A stretch of DNA of 64,000 bases, taken from Firm-13 sp037143795 (GTDB taxonomy: Bacteria > Bacillota > Clostridia > Saccharofermentanales > Saccharofermentanaceae). The stretch spans positions 124,001 to 188,000 of the forward strand of contig JBAWXZ010000002.1 of NCBI GenBank assembly GCA_037143795.1, read 5' to 3'. The number at the start of each line of letters is the position of its first letter. The stretch's first letter is position 1. The notes beneath the pieces were generated by a model. It searched no databases. It was not told the origin of the DNA and saw nothing but the letters and a program-made list of their open reading frames with translations. Shown in pieces: positions 25,616 to 33,226 of this stretch. The translations under genes were made by a program, and so were the position numbers.

Positions 25616-26593
25616 ATGCAGTATTATGTAGGAATCGACCTTGGCGGAACGAACATCAAGGCAGGAGTTGTAACATCGGAAGGTGTGATTCTGAACAAAA
25701 AAAGCATCAAGACAAATGCGGACAGGCCAATGGAGGATATTGTATCCGATATGGGAAGACTCGCTTTAGAAGTCATTGCAGAGGCAGGACTTTCCCGGAC
25801 GGATGTGGATGCGATTGGAATCGGATCTCCAGGAACACCGGACAATAAGACCGGATATCTTGTGTACTCGAATAATCTTCCTTTTAATATGACACCGATG
25901 CGAAAACTCATACGCGGAATCATTAATCTGCCTGTGTACATTAACAATGACGCCAACTGCGCTGCCATGGCGGAGAGTGTTGCCGGTGCTGCCAAAGGTG
26001 CGGCAGACTCCGTTACGATTACGCTTGGAACAGGCATCGGAAGCGGTGTGATAATTAATAACCGAATTTTTTCCGGCTTCAATCAGGCTGGAGCAGAATT
26101 CGGGCACACGACCCTCGTAGCAGGCGGTTTGCCCTGTACCTGCGGCCGAAAAGGTTGTTTTGAAGTCTACGGATCGGCTTCGGCTCTTATCCGTATGACC
26201 AAAGAGGCCGCGGCAGCTAATCCATCCTCCAAAATAAATGAACTGGTTGCGCTCAAGGATGGGAAGGTCAATGCCAAAATTGCTTTTGACGCAATGAGGA
26301 TGGGCGATATCGTAGCTGCACAGGTTGTGGAGACATATATAGATTATCTTTCCGATGGACTTGCTAATGTAATTAACGCTTATATGCCTGAAATCCTCGT
26401 CATAGGCGGCGGTGTTTGCAATGAAGGTGATCCGCTTCTGATTCCGCTCCGCGAGAAGACGATGAATAAACCGTATTTTGGGCCCGGTGTACACAAGACG
26501 GAAATTCGTCTCGCTAAAATGGGCAATGACGCTGGTATTGTTGGTGCTGCTATGATGGGCAAGGCATGCCTGGATGATCATGTTGCCGGTTGA
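25616..26593 (+). CDS. ROK-family sugar kinase (glucokinase-like)
   Basis: A 325-residue cytosolic kinase. GIDLGGTNIKAGVV is the phosphate-binding loop, NNDANCAA carries the catalytic Asp, ITLGTGIGSGVIIN the second phosphate motif, and CTCGRKGCFEVYGS the ROK zinc site. A glucose or similar hexose substrate is likely. Start ATG 25616 follows AGAGAGGAATA. It may form an operon with truA, which begins within 30 bases. Confidence 0.92.
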   Translation: MQYYVGIDLGGTNIKAGVVTSEGVILNKKSIKTNADRPMEDIVSDMGRLALEVIAEAGLSRTDVDAIGIGSPGTPDNKTGYLVYSNNLPFNMTPMRKLIRGIINLPVYINNDANCAAMAESVAGAAKGAADSVTITLGTGIGSGVIINNRIFSGFNQAGAEFGHTTLVAGGLPCTCGRKGCFEVYGSASALIRMTKEAAAANPSSKINELVALKDGKVNAKIAFDAMRMGDIVAAQVVETYIDYLSDGLANVINAYMPEILVIGGGVCNEGDPLLIPLREKTMNKPYFGPGVHKTEIRLAKMGNDAGIVGAAMMGKACLDDHVAG

Positions 26594-26619
26594 TATGGAA
26601 ACAGGAAGGCAGGCCGCTT

Positions 26620-27396
26620 TTGATACCTGATGAGAATGCTTCTTTTCGCATGGCAATTCTGACCGAATATGACGGAACCGATTTTGTAGGTTTTCAACGG
26701 CAAAATAATGGACGCTCAGTGCAGCAGGTACTTGAAGAAGTACTTGCTGCATTATATGGGTGTCCTGTTTTGATTTACGGATGCAGCAGGACAGATTCCG
26801 GAGTCCATGCAAGAGGGCACGTGTCACATGCCAATGTCCCTTTTCTGATTCCGCCTGACAAGCTTCCGCTTGCTATGAATTCCCTCCTGCCTGAAGATGT
26901 CACTGTACGGGCCGCAGCTCTCGTTACCGATGCATTCCATGCCCGTTTCCATGCACTGGGCAAGGAATATGTGTACCGGATCTGGAACGCATCCATTCGG
27001 ACATCAATCGACAGGCGTTATGTCGCTCATGTGCCGGGACACCTGAATATCGAAGCGATGCGGGAGGCTGCAGAGCAGCTTGAAGGTGAACATGATTTCT
27101 CCGCTTTCTGTGCGCAGGGAGGACGTCCCGTGAACCCCGTCCGCTATATGGAGAGTATTCTGGTTGTTACGCATGAAAACAGTCCGATGATTGAAATCAT
27201 TGTGCGTGGCAAGTCGTTTCTTTATAATATGGTCCGGATTCTGGCAGGCACGATCGTCTATGCCGGCCAGGGGAAGCTTGATCCAGCAGAGATCGGAACG
27301 ATTCTTATCGGTCAGGATCGCAGGCTGTCGGGCAAGACAATGCCGGCCAAAGGACTTACTCTCGAAAAAGTATTTTATCATCCCGACCCTTTTTAG
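26620..27396 (+). CDS. truA: tRNA pseudouridine synthase A
   Basis: Makes pseudouridine at positions 38-40 of tRNA anticodon arms. The catalytic Asp lies in CSRTDSGVHARGHVSH (Asp59 from this start), with EYDGTDFVGFQ near the N-terminus and FLYNMVRILAGT near the C-terminus. The open frame begins at TTG 26590 overlapping the kinase stop, but AGGAAGGCAGG lies seven bases before TTG 26620, so 258 residues is preferred; ATG 26650 is another option. Confidence 0.93.
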   Translation: MIPDENASFRMAILTEYDGTDFVGFQRQNNGRSVQQVLEEVLAALYGCPVLIYGCSRTDSGVHARGHVSHANVPFLIPPDKLPLAMNSLLPEDVTVRAAALVTDAFHARFHALGKEYVYRIWNASIRTSIDRRYVAHVPGHLNIEAMREAAEQLEGEHDFSAFCAQGGRPVNPVRYMESILVVTHENSPMIEIIVRGKSFLYNMVRILAGTIVYAGQGKLDPAEIGTILIGQDRRLSGKTMPAKGLTLEKVFYHPDPF

Positions 27397-27485
27397 CAAA
27401 AATATATGCTGTGATTCATTTACATAACAATCCGAAAAACGCATAATTTAATGGAATATAAACGCCCGAAAAGGGGGAGAAAAGA

Positions 27486-28949
27486 ATGATATCAGGTATG
27501 AATTGGAACAGTCGTACGAATATGAGCATGCTTACGGATTTTTATGAACTAACGATGGGAAAGGGGTACCTTGACCAGGGTCTTTCGGAGCAAATCGCAT
27601 ATTTTGATCTATTTTTCCGTCAGGTGCCCGAACAGGGCGGATATGCCATTATGGCCGGTGTTGAGCAGATGGTAGATTATCTTAAGGATCTTCACTTCAC
27701 ACAGGACGATATCGCCTTCCTGCGGGATTCATATGCTTTTGAAGAAGGCTTTCTTGATTTTCTGACTAATTTCAAATTCACCTGTGATGTGTGGGCCATT
27801 CCGGAAGGAACACCGATATTTCCCGGAGAACCGCTGGTCAAGGTCAGGGGCCCGGTAATGCAGGCGCAGATGATAGAAACGATGCTTCTTGTAACGATTA
27901 ATCATCAGAGCCTCATCGCAACCAAAACAGCACGTATAGTAAGAGCAGCCAAAGGCCGACCGGTTATGGAATTCGGGGCAAGGCGTGCGCAGGGTTATGA
28001 CGCCTCTGTTCTCGGTGCCCGGGCCGCTTATATAGCGGGCGTTTCGAGTACCTCCTGCACGATTTGCGGCCAGCACTTCGGTATTCCGCTGTCGGGAACA
28101 ATGGCTCACAGCTGGGTGCAGCTTTTCGAAAGTGAATATGAAGCCTTCAAGGCATACGCACTTTCCTATCCCCAAAAAACTTTACTCCTGGTTGATACAT
28201 ACAATGTCCTTAAATCAGGGATTCCCAACGCGATTCGAGTGGCTCAGGAAGTACTTGCGCCCATGGGAGAACGCCTGCGCGGTATTCGCATTGACAGCGG
28301 GGATCTTACCTATCTGACTCAGGAAGCCCGCCGGGTACTTGACGAGGCCGGACTGACCGACTGCCGGATTACCGTCAGCAACGCGCTGGATGAATATCTG
28401 ATACGCGATCTGATTCTTCAGGGTGCCTGCATCGATTCCTTCGGAGTCGGTGAACGGCTGATCACATCTCGTGCAGAACCTGTTTTCGGCGGAGTGTACA
28501 AGCTTTCTGCAATTGAGAAAAACGGTACGATTATTCCCAAGATGAAAATTTCCGAGAATTTCGGCAAAGTGACCACACCCTGCAATAAGGAAATCCTCCG
28601 GTTTTATGACAGGACAACCGGCAAGGCGATTGCAGATGTAATTACAATCGTCGGCGAAATAATCAACGAAACACAGCCATACGAAATCTTTGACCCGATA
28701 CAGACCTGGAAGAGGAAAATTCTTGCAAACTTTACCGTGCGCAAGCTTCTCAGCCCCGTTTTTATCGGGGGCAAATGCGTCTACAAACAACCTTCTATTG
28801 AGGAGATGCGGGATTACTGCTCAAAGGAGGTGGAATCCCTTTGGGAATCCGTCAAACGCTTTGAAAACCCGCAGACCTACTATGTTGATTTGTCTGTAAA
28901 TCTCTGGAACGTCCGCAACGAAATCCTGCATCAGCATGAAAATGGATGA
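27486..28949 (+). CDS. pncB: Nicotinate phosphoribosyltransferase
   Basis: A 487-residue enzyme of NAD salvage that joins nicotinate to PRPP. MLTDFYELTMGKGYL near residue 14, EFGARRAQG and the phosphate-site IRIDSGDL are typical of the long Gram-positive form. The ATG is preceded by GGGGGAG. It appears to be transcribed alone. Confidence 0.94.
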   Translation: MISGMNWNSRTNMSMLTDFYELTMGKGYLDQGLSEQIAYFDLFFRQVPEQGGYAIMAGVEQMVDYLKDLHFTQDDIAFLRDSYAFEEGFLDFLTNFKFTCDVWAIPEGTPIFPGEPLVKVRGPVMQAQMIETMLLVTINHQSLIATKTARIVRAAKGRPVMEFGARRAQGYDASVLGARAAYIAGVSSTSCTICGQHFGIPLSGTMAHSWVQLFESEYEAFKAYALSYPQKTLLLVDTYNVLKSGIPNAIRVAQEVLAPMGERLRGIRIDSGDLTYLTQEARRVLDEAGLTDCRITVSNALDEYLIRDLILQGACIDSFGVGERLITSRAEPVFGGVYKLSAIEKNGTIIPKMKISENFGKVTTPCNKEILRFYDRTTGKAIADVITIVGEIINETQPYEIFDPIQTWKRKILANFTVRKLLSPVFIGGKCVYKQPSIEEMRDYCSKEVESLWESVKRFENPQTYYVDLSVNLWNVRNEILHQHENG

Positions 28950-28965
28950 ATGTACCTTAAAGTTG

Positions 28966-28971
28966 TATAAT
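28966..28971 (+). promoter_or_regulatory. -10 element for the cyclophilin gene
   Basis: A perfect TATAAT at 28966-28971, with a poor -35, in the gap after pncB. The transcript would start about 75 bases before the cyclophilin ATG. Confidence 0.45.
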
Positions 28972-29051
28972 GGAAAGACTAAATGATAAAAAAGGAGGAA
29001 GCAGCCGGGCTTTGAGAAAAGTTCCTGAAGAAACAGGCTGCAAAAATAACT

Positions 29052-29537
29052 ATGGCACATCCAATAGTAACAATTGAAATGGAAAAGGGCGGCATCATTC
29101 GTGCCGAACTTTATGAAGACATTGCTCCGATCAGCGTTAAGAACTTTACCGATCTGATCCAGAAGGGTTTCTATGACGGACTGATATTCCACAGAGTCAT
29201 TCCGGGCTTTATGATCCAGGGCGGCTGCCCGGACGGAACAGGAATGGGCGGTCCCGGTTATCAGATCAAAGGCGAGTTCTCCGGGAACGGTGTGCCGAAT
29301 TCCCTTAAGCATTCCCGCGGCGTCCTTTCGATGGCCCGCTCGCAGTCCCCGGATTCAGCAGGCAGCCAATTCTTCATCATGCATAAGGACTCCGGCCACC
29401 TCGACGGCCAGTACGCAGCATTCGGGCAGGTCACCGAGGGCCTGGATGTGGTTGATCAGATTGCTTCCGCCAAAACAGGTCGTCAGGACCGTCCCATAGA
29501 AGATCAGAAAATCAAAAAAATGACGGTCGAGATGTAA
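29052..29537 (+). CDS. Cyclophilin-type peptidyl-prolyl isomerase
   Basis: A 161-residue cytosolic foldase that accelerates proline isomerisation. FHRVIPGFMIQGG (near 50-62), GVLSMAR and GSQFFIMHKD are the active-site motifs. No signal peptide. The ATG lacks a nearby ribosome binding site; the closest GGAGG (28994-28998) fits a short overlapping frame instead (see findings). Confidence 0.93.
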   Translation: MAHPIVTIEMEKGGIIRAELYEDIAPISVKNFTDLIQKGFYDGLIFHRVIPGFMIQGGCPDGTGMGGPGYQIKGEFSGNGVPNSLKHSRGVLSMARSQSPDSAGSQFFIMHKDSGHLDGQYAAFGQVTEGLDVVDQIASAKTGRQDRPIEDQKIKKMTVEM

Positions 29538-29567
29538 ATCTATATTGAGTTCGACTTAGGTATCGCA

Positions 29568-29585
29568 CGAAGATGTGAATCTTCG
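29568..29585 (+). other. Short hairpin after the cyclophilin gene
   Basis: CGAAGAT and ATCTTCG form a seven-pair stem with a GTGA loop. No T-run follows, so termination is doubtful. The rest of 29538-29735 shows one more long inverted repeat (TACCTTCT near 29690, AGAAGGTA near 29718). Confidence 0.4.
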
Positions 29586-29739
29586 CGGACATCGCATTGA
29601 TGACCGATCAACGAACAAGTATCGGGAAGGTATGTTTTCTCAGAAGAATCCCTGCAGGCACAAGACCGGCAGGGAAGCGGGAGGAAATGTACCTTCTTTC
29701 AGGAGTTCGGTCATGATAGAAGGTATCTTTCTTTACTTG

Positions 29740-29748
29740 TGGTACACT
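29740..29748 (+). promoter_or_regulatory. Extended -10 promoter for the HAD-like gene
   Basis: TGGTACACT is an extended -10 (TGn plus TACACT). The resulting leader of ~75 bases contains an eight-pair hairpin, CAGGGGAC with GTCTCCTG, near 29775-29796. Confidence 0.45.
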
Positions 29749-29829
29749 GAAAAAGCAAATCTTCTAAAAGGTCAGGGGACGCTAATGTCTCCTGCCCGCA
29801 TATACATGAAACAAAAAGGAGTGAAAATA

Positions 29830-30309
29830 ATGTCCTATATAGAATTATCGGAACAGCTAAGCTGTCAGAATACTATTATGATTTTTGCTGAGGGAACGAT
29901 ACTGAAGCCCAAAGCAGTTTTGGGCCAATACGATCTTAAATCTTACGTTCCGATCGGGAATTGTGTCGAAATGATTTCGGGATGGAAGGAACAGGGCGCG
30001 GATATTGTGTACTGCACATCGCGCCGCAAAAAAAATGTCCGCGAGATGGCCGACTTACTGACGCATTATGGATTTCCCGGGACCCGGGTCTATTATCGCA
30101 GCCAAAAACAGCAGTACAAGGATGTTGTCGAGGAACTTAAGCCGACAATCTTAATTGAAGATAATTGCAAAAGCATCGGCGGAATACAGCAGATGTGTAT
30201 TTCCAGTGTTGATCCTGAAATAAAAGAGACGATAAAATCCGTTTCTGTAGATGAGTTTAAAGGGATCGACCGCCTGCCAAAAAGTTATGCGGATTTGTTT
30301 TGCTTATAA
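29830..30309 (+). CDS. HAD-like protein with degenerate motif I
   Basis: A 159-residue cytosolic protein. ATG 29830 follows AAAAGGAGTG; an in-frame start at 29575 would add an unlikely N-terminus. The fold looks HAD-like: motif II as YCTSRR, a Lys in QQQYKDVVE and motif IV as ILIEDNCKSIGG. Motif I, normally DxDxT, reads FAEGTIL, so the nucleophile Asp is missing and phosphatase activity is doubtful. Function unknown. Confidence 0.7.
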   Translation: MSYIELSEQLSCQNTIMIFAEGTILKPKAVLGQYDLKSYVPIGNCVEMISGWKEQGADIVYCTSRRKKNVREMADLLTHYGFPGTRVYYRSQKQQYKDVVEELKPTILIEDNCKSIGGIQQMCISSVDPEIKETIKSVSVDEFKGIDRLPKSYADLFCL

Positions 30310-30344
30310 TCTGAACATGCCAACCACAAATCAGGAGGTTCAAT

Positions 30345-30419
30345 ATGCTTGATAATAAGGGCTTTGATTTGTGGGCGAATAATTATGATAAGAGAGGAAT
30401 GCTTACTTTTTTCTTCTGA
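30345..30419 (+). pseudogene. Truncated N-terminus of a SAM methyltransferase
   Basis: After a perfect AGGAGG, ATG 30345 opens a 24-residue frame that reads MLDNKGFDLWANNYDK before running into unrelated sequence and TGA 30417. GFDLWAxxYDKSV is the usual start of a family of clostridial methyltransferases, so this looks like a gene head cut off at about 30392. The lost remainder is replaced by the convergent glycosyltransferase gene, marking a rearrangement junction. Confidence 0.6.
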
Positions 30420-31335
30420 CAATATAGATCGGTCTCTGTTTCACTTCCATATACGTACGGGCCATGTATTCTCCGAGGATTCCCAGTGCAAGAAGCATGA
30501 CGCCGCCAAGGAATAGCATGATGGACAAAAGCGAAGGGTAACCGGGGGCGGGTGTTCCGATAACACCTGCTATAATCGTGCGGATTACGTAGTAGAACAT
30601 ATATAGGAAAGCCGCAGCGGAGACTAAAAATCCGGTGTAGGTTGCCAGGCGAAGCGGAACCGTTGTAAAAGAGACGATTCCGTCGATAGCATACCGGAAA
30701 AGCTTCCAGAAGGACCATTTGGTTTCTCCGGCAGCGCGCTCCACATTTTCGAATTCTATCCATTTTGTGTGAAAACCGACCCAGCTGAAGATACCCTTGG
30801 AGAATCTCTGCCGTTCGGATAAAAGGAGGATCGCATTGACGACCTCCCTTTTCATGAGCCGGAAATCACGGGCTCCGTCGACTATTTCGACATCGGACAT
30901 GTGGTTGATGATCGAGTAGAACCGACGGGCAAAAAAACTGCGGATTTTGGGCTCGCCGATGCGGGAGACCCTGCGAGTTGCGACCATATCAGTGTCATCA
31001 TCAATAAGCAAATTGAACATCTGCGGAAGGAGGGAAGGCGGATCCTGTAAATCAGCATCCAGAAGACCGACCCACTCGCCTTTAGCCTCATTCAGGCCTG
31101 CGTACATCGCAGCTTCCTTCCCGAAATTCCGGGAGAAAGAAAGATAATGGCTGGCTGGATCCTCTTTTGCATACGTTTCCAGTATTGATAGTGTCGCATC
31201 TTTTGATCCGTCATCAATAAATATATACTCATATTCGAATTCAGGGCGCTCGATCCGGACCGCTTCAAGGGCCTTTTTCATAATCGGCAAAGACTGTTCT
31301 TCGTTATAACAGGGAATAATAAGGCTGATGAGCAT
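30403..31335 (-). CDS. GtrB/CsbB-like membrane glycosyltransferase (GT2)
   Basis: A 310-residue enzyme expected to load a sugar from a nucleotide donor onto undecaprenyl phosphate. The GT2 domain has IIPCYNEEQSLP, FIDDGSKDAT and the metal-binding LLDADLQDPP; two C-terminal membrane segments (about 225-257 and 265-290) and a basic tail follow, the CsbB/GtrB/DPM layout. The minus-strand ATG at 31335 sits after AAGGGGTGG; a GTG at 31344 is less likely. With GtrA and YfhO proteins nearby it fits a three-component glycosylation system. Confidence 0.88.
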   Translation of the reverse strand: MLISLIIPCYNEEQSLPIMKKALEAVRIERPEFEYEYIFIDDGSKDATLSILETYAKEDPASHYLSFSRNFGKEAAMYAGLNEAKGEWVGLLDADLQDPPSLLPQMFNLLIDDDTDMVATRRVSRIGEPKIRSFFARRFYSIINHMSDVEIVDGARDFRLMKREVVNAILLLSERQRFSKGIFSWVGFHTKWIEFENVERAAGETKWSFWKLFRYAIDGIVSFTTVPLRLATYTGFLVSAAAFLYMFYYVIRTIIAGVIGTPAPGYPSLLSIMLFLGGVMLLALGILGEYMARTYMEVKQRPIYIVRRKK

Positions 31336-31471
31336 ACAATCCACCCCTTATGCTTCGCAGATTTAAACTGGTAAGGATAGTATACTACACCTCGGACTTT
31401 TTCTGATGACCTGATATAAAGCTGACAGGCGGCAATCTTTCCTAATATGGGTAATTGCTCTTTGACGTCCT

Positions 31472-31491
31472 CCCCTCCCTGAAGGAAGGGG
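31472..31491 (-). repeat. Right-end hairpin of the IS element, 3' of tnpB
   Basis: CCCCTCCC and GGAAGGGG form an imperfect stem around TGAA. In TnpB systems this end is the 3' part of the omega (re)RNA scaffold, and flanking DNA beyond it serves as guide. Confidence 0.6.
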
Positions 31492-31504
31492 ATTCCTACT
31501 GTGT

Positions 31505-32716
31505 TCAGGCAAGTGCCTGAATCGCTTCGGAGGGATCCTGCTTCATTGAGATAACTTTTGTCATCTCTCCACGGGCTAACACGGCACGCCCTGCCGCTTC
31601 TATGTTCTTAGCCGCATTCACGTCGGCATTCTCGGTGTGACCGCATTCTGTGCAGCAGAATCTGGCTTGCGTGGTCCTGTTTTCTTTGGCAGTATGTCCG
31701 CAGCAGCTGCAGCGCTGGCTGGTGTACTGCGGAGCAATCTTAATGACACGGCCGCCCATCCACTGCTCCTTGTATGTGACCTGTCGTACAAATTCACCCC
31801 AGCCCTGATCGAGAATGGACTTATTCAGTTTGGTTTTTGCCTTGGCATTTCTCCCTGGATTTTCGATCGTGCCTTTAGCGGATTGGCTCATTTCTTTCAC
31901 TTGCAAGTCTTCAACAACAAGGACGGCGTGGTTTTTGCTGAGCATTGTTGTTGTTTTGTGCAGGTGGTCGTTTCGAACGTTGGCGATCCGTATATGGCAT
32001 TTTTGGATTTTGTGCTTGATCTTACTTGCATTACGGCTGCCTTTTTTCTTTTTGGCGAGCTGCCGCTGGAGTTTAGCAAGTTTTTGTTCCATATGTCGAA
32101 GACTATGTACCGGTACAATCACTTCGCCGGTGGAAAGTGCTGCAAACTTGGAAATGCCTACGTCTATGCCTACGATGGATTGAGAGGGATGCACCGGTTC
32201 ATCTACTTCTCTTTGTGTTTGTATGGATATATACCATTTTCCGCCGCGAAGGCTGACCGTAGCATTTCTGACAATGCCCTCTATATCGCGGCTCTTCCGG
32301 TAGCGTATCCAACCCAGTTTTGGAAGAAAGACACGCTTGTTGCTTTCCTCCAATTTCAGCTGCTTTGCATCGGGAAAGCGAAAGCTGTCGTGCTGCCCCT
32401 TTTTTTTGAATTTGGGATACCCGGATTGCTTCTTGAAAAATTTTTGAAAGCTTTTGTTTAAATCCATCAGTGTCTGCTGGAGTGCCTGTGAAGGAGGCTC
32501 TTTGAGCCATGCTGTGTCCGTATCCCGTTTCCAGAGCGGCATCCACTTAGCAATTTCTTCATACCGAATATATCCGCCTTCTACCCTTTGGCTTTCCTGC
32601 TGCAAGTCAAGAGCGCGGTTATACACATATCGGCACGCTCCAGCGAAGCGGCGCATATTCCTGCGCTGCTCTCCATTTGGCATAAGTTCGAATTTGTACG
32701 CTTGCAATATCTTCAT
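31505..32716 (-). CDS. tnpB: TnpB, RNA-guided nuclease of IS605-type elements
   Basis: A 403-residue protein of normal TnpB length. N-terminal YKFELMPNGEQRRNMRRFAGACRYVYN is the family start. The RuvC residues are all present: Asp185 (VGIDVG), Glu269 (VVEDLQ) and Asp365 (NADVNAA). A zinc ribbon with Cys336/338/339 and Cys354/355/358 sits between them. TnpB proteins are omega-RNA-guided DNA nucleases, ancestors of Cas12. A minus-strand TATAAT (32723-32728) lies only six bases before the ATG, hinting at a near-leaderless transcript. No inactivating lesion is seen. Confidence 0.92.
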   Translation of the reverse strand: MKILQAYKFELMPNGEQRRNMRRFAGACRYVYNRALDLQQESQRVEGGYIRYEEIAKWMPLWKRDTDTAWLKEPPSQALQQTLMDLNKSFQKFFKKQSGYPKFKKKGQHDSFRFPDAKQLKLEESNKRVFLPKLGWIRYRKSRDIEGIVRNATVSLRGGKWYISIQTQREVDEPVHPSQSIVGIDVGISKFAALSTGEVIVPVHSLRHMEQKLAKLQRQLAKKKKGSRNASKIKHKIQKCHIRIANVRNDHLHKTTTMLSKNHAVLVVEDLQVKEMSQSAKGTIENPGRNAKAKTKLNKSILDQGWGEFVRQVTYKEQWMGGRVIKIAPQYTSQRCSCCGHTAKENRTTQARFCCTECGHTENADVNAAKNIEAAGRAVLARGEMTKVISMKQDPSEAIQALA

Positions 32717-32737
32717 ACTCTAATTATACTTGAGCCT

Positions 32738-33153
32738 ATGGACACAAACAATGATATCAGACACGCAAGACACTCGTGTTTTTCTTTCACACGTTCCTTT
32801 GGTCTTTGTAACAAAATACCGAAGGAACGTGTTTGCCAGAGAGATTCTTGAAGACCTGTATGGGGTCTATGATCGTGTTTGCACAGATTTTGGCGCCGGG
32901 TTAATCGAAATCGATGGGGAGCATGACCTTGTTCACATACTCGTTAACTATCCGCCAAAAGTATCTGTTTCTGTTTTAGTTAACAATCTCAAGGGCGTTT
33001 CCATCCGTCTTGTTCGAAAGATATGCACCGGTCATCTCGAAAAAATTGTGGGGACACGCGCTTTGGTCGCCAGGTTATTTCTGAGGCAGTTGCGTTGGAG
33101 CGTCTCTTGAGGTGATTCGCAAATACATCGAACAGCAGCAGATACTTGACTAA
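32738..33153 (+). pseudogene. tnpA: Degraded tnpA, Y1 HUH transposase
   Basis: The reading frame is recognisable in pieces. ATG 32738 starts MDTNNDIRHARHSCFSF, then a frameshift near 32785 moves to HVPLVFVTKYRRNVF through NYPPKVSVSVLVNNLKGV. A second shift near 33045 (AAAAAA run) moves to LWGHALWSPGYF, then an in-frame TGA, then EVIRKYIEQQQ with the usual catalytic Tyr. The HUH motif reads LVH instead of HVH. Multiple independent lesions mean long-standing inactivity. Confidence 0.85.
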
Positions 33154-33169
33154 TTTTTGCGCTATTCAT

Positions 33170-33189
33170 CCTCGACCTGAACGACGAGG
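33170..33189 (+). repeat. Left-end hairpin of the IS element
   Basis: CCTCG (33170-33174) and CGAGG (33185-33189) form the stem of a subterminal hairpin followed by TTTTTCGCGCG, like the ends recognised by IS200/IS605 TnpA. Confidence 0.55.
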
Positions 33190-33226
33190 TTTTTCGCGCG
33201 ACCCGATATAGCGGAGGGATAGCACG

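Larger units (their letters stand above)
31462..33205. mobile_element. IS200/IS605-family insertion element (degraded tnpA, intact tnpB)
   Basis: Divergent tnpA remnant (+) and tnpB (-) lie between two subterminal hairpins: 31472-31491 beyond the tnpB end and 33170-33189 beyond the tnpA end. The CCTTCC/GGAAGG end next to GACGTC is the common form of clostridial IS605-type right ends. The outer borders are estimates, because such elements make no target duplication. TnpA is dead, so the copy cannot move alone. Confidence 0.8.

Noticed and set aside
29575..29829. N-terminal 85-codon extension of the HAD-like gene
   Set aside because: No ribosome binding site at the upstream start, a promoter lies inside it, and the protein has a clean start at 29830.
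31637..32461. Long open frame of 274 codons on the plus strand
   Set aside because: It is the antisense shadow of tnpB, with no plausible domain and no ribosome binding site.
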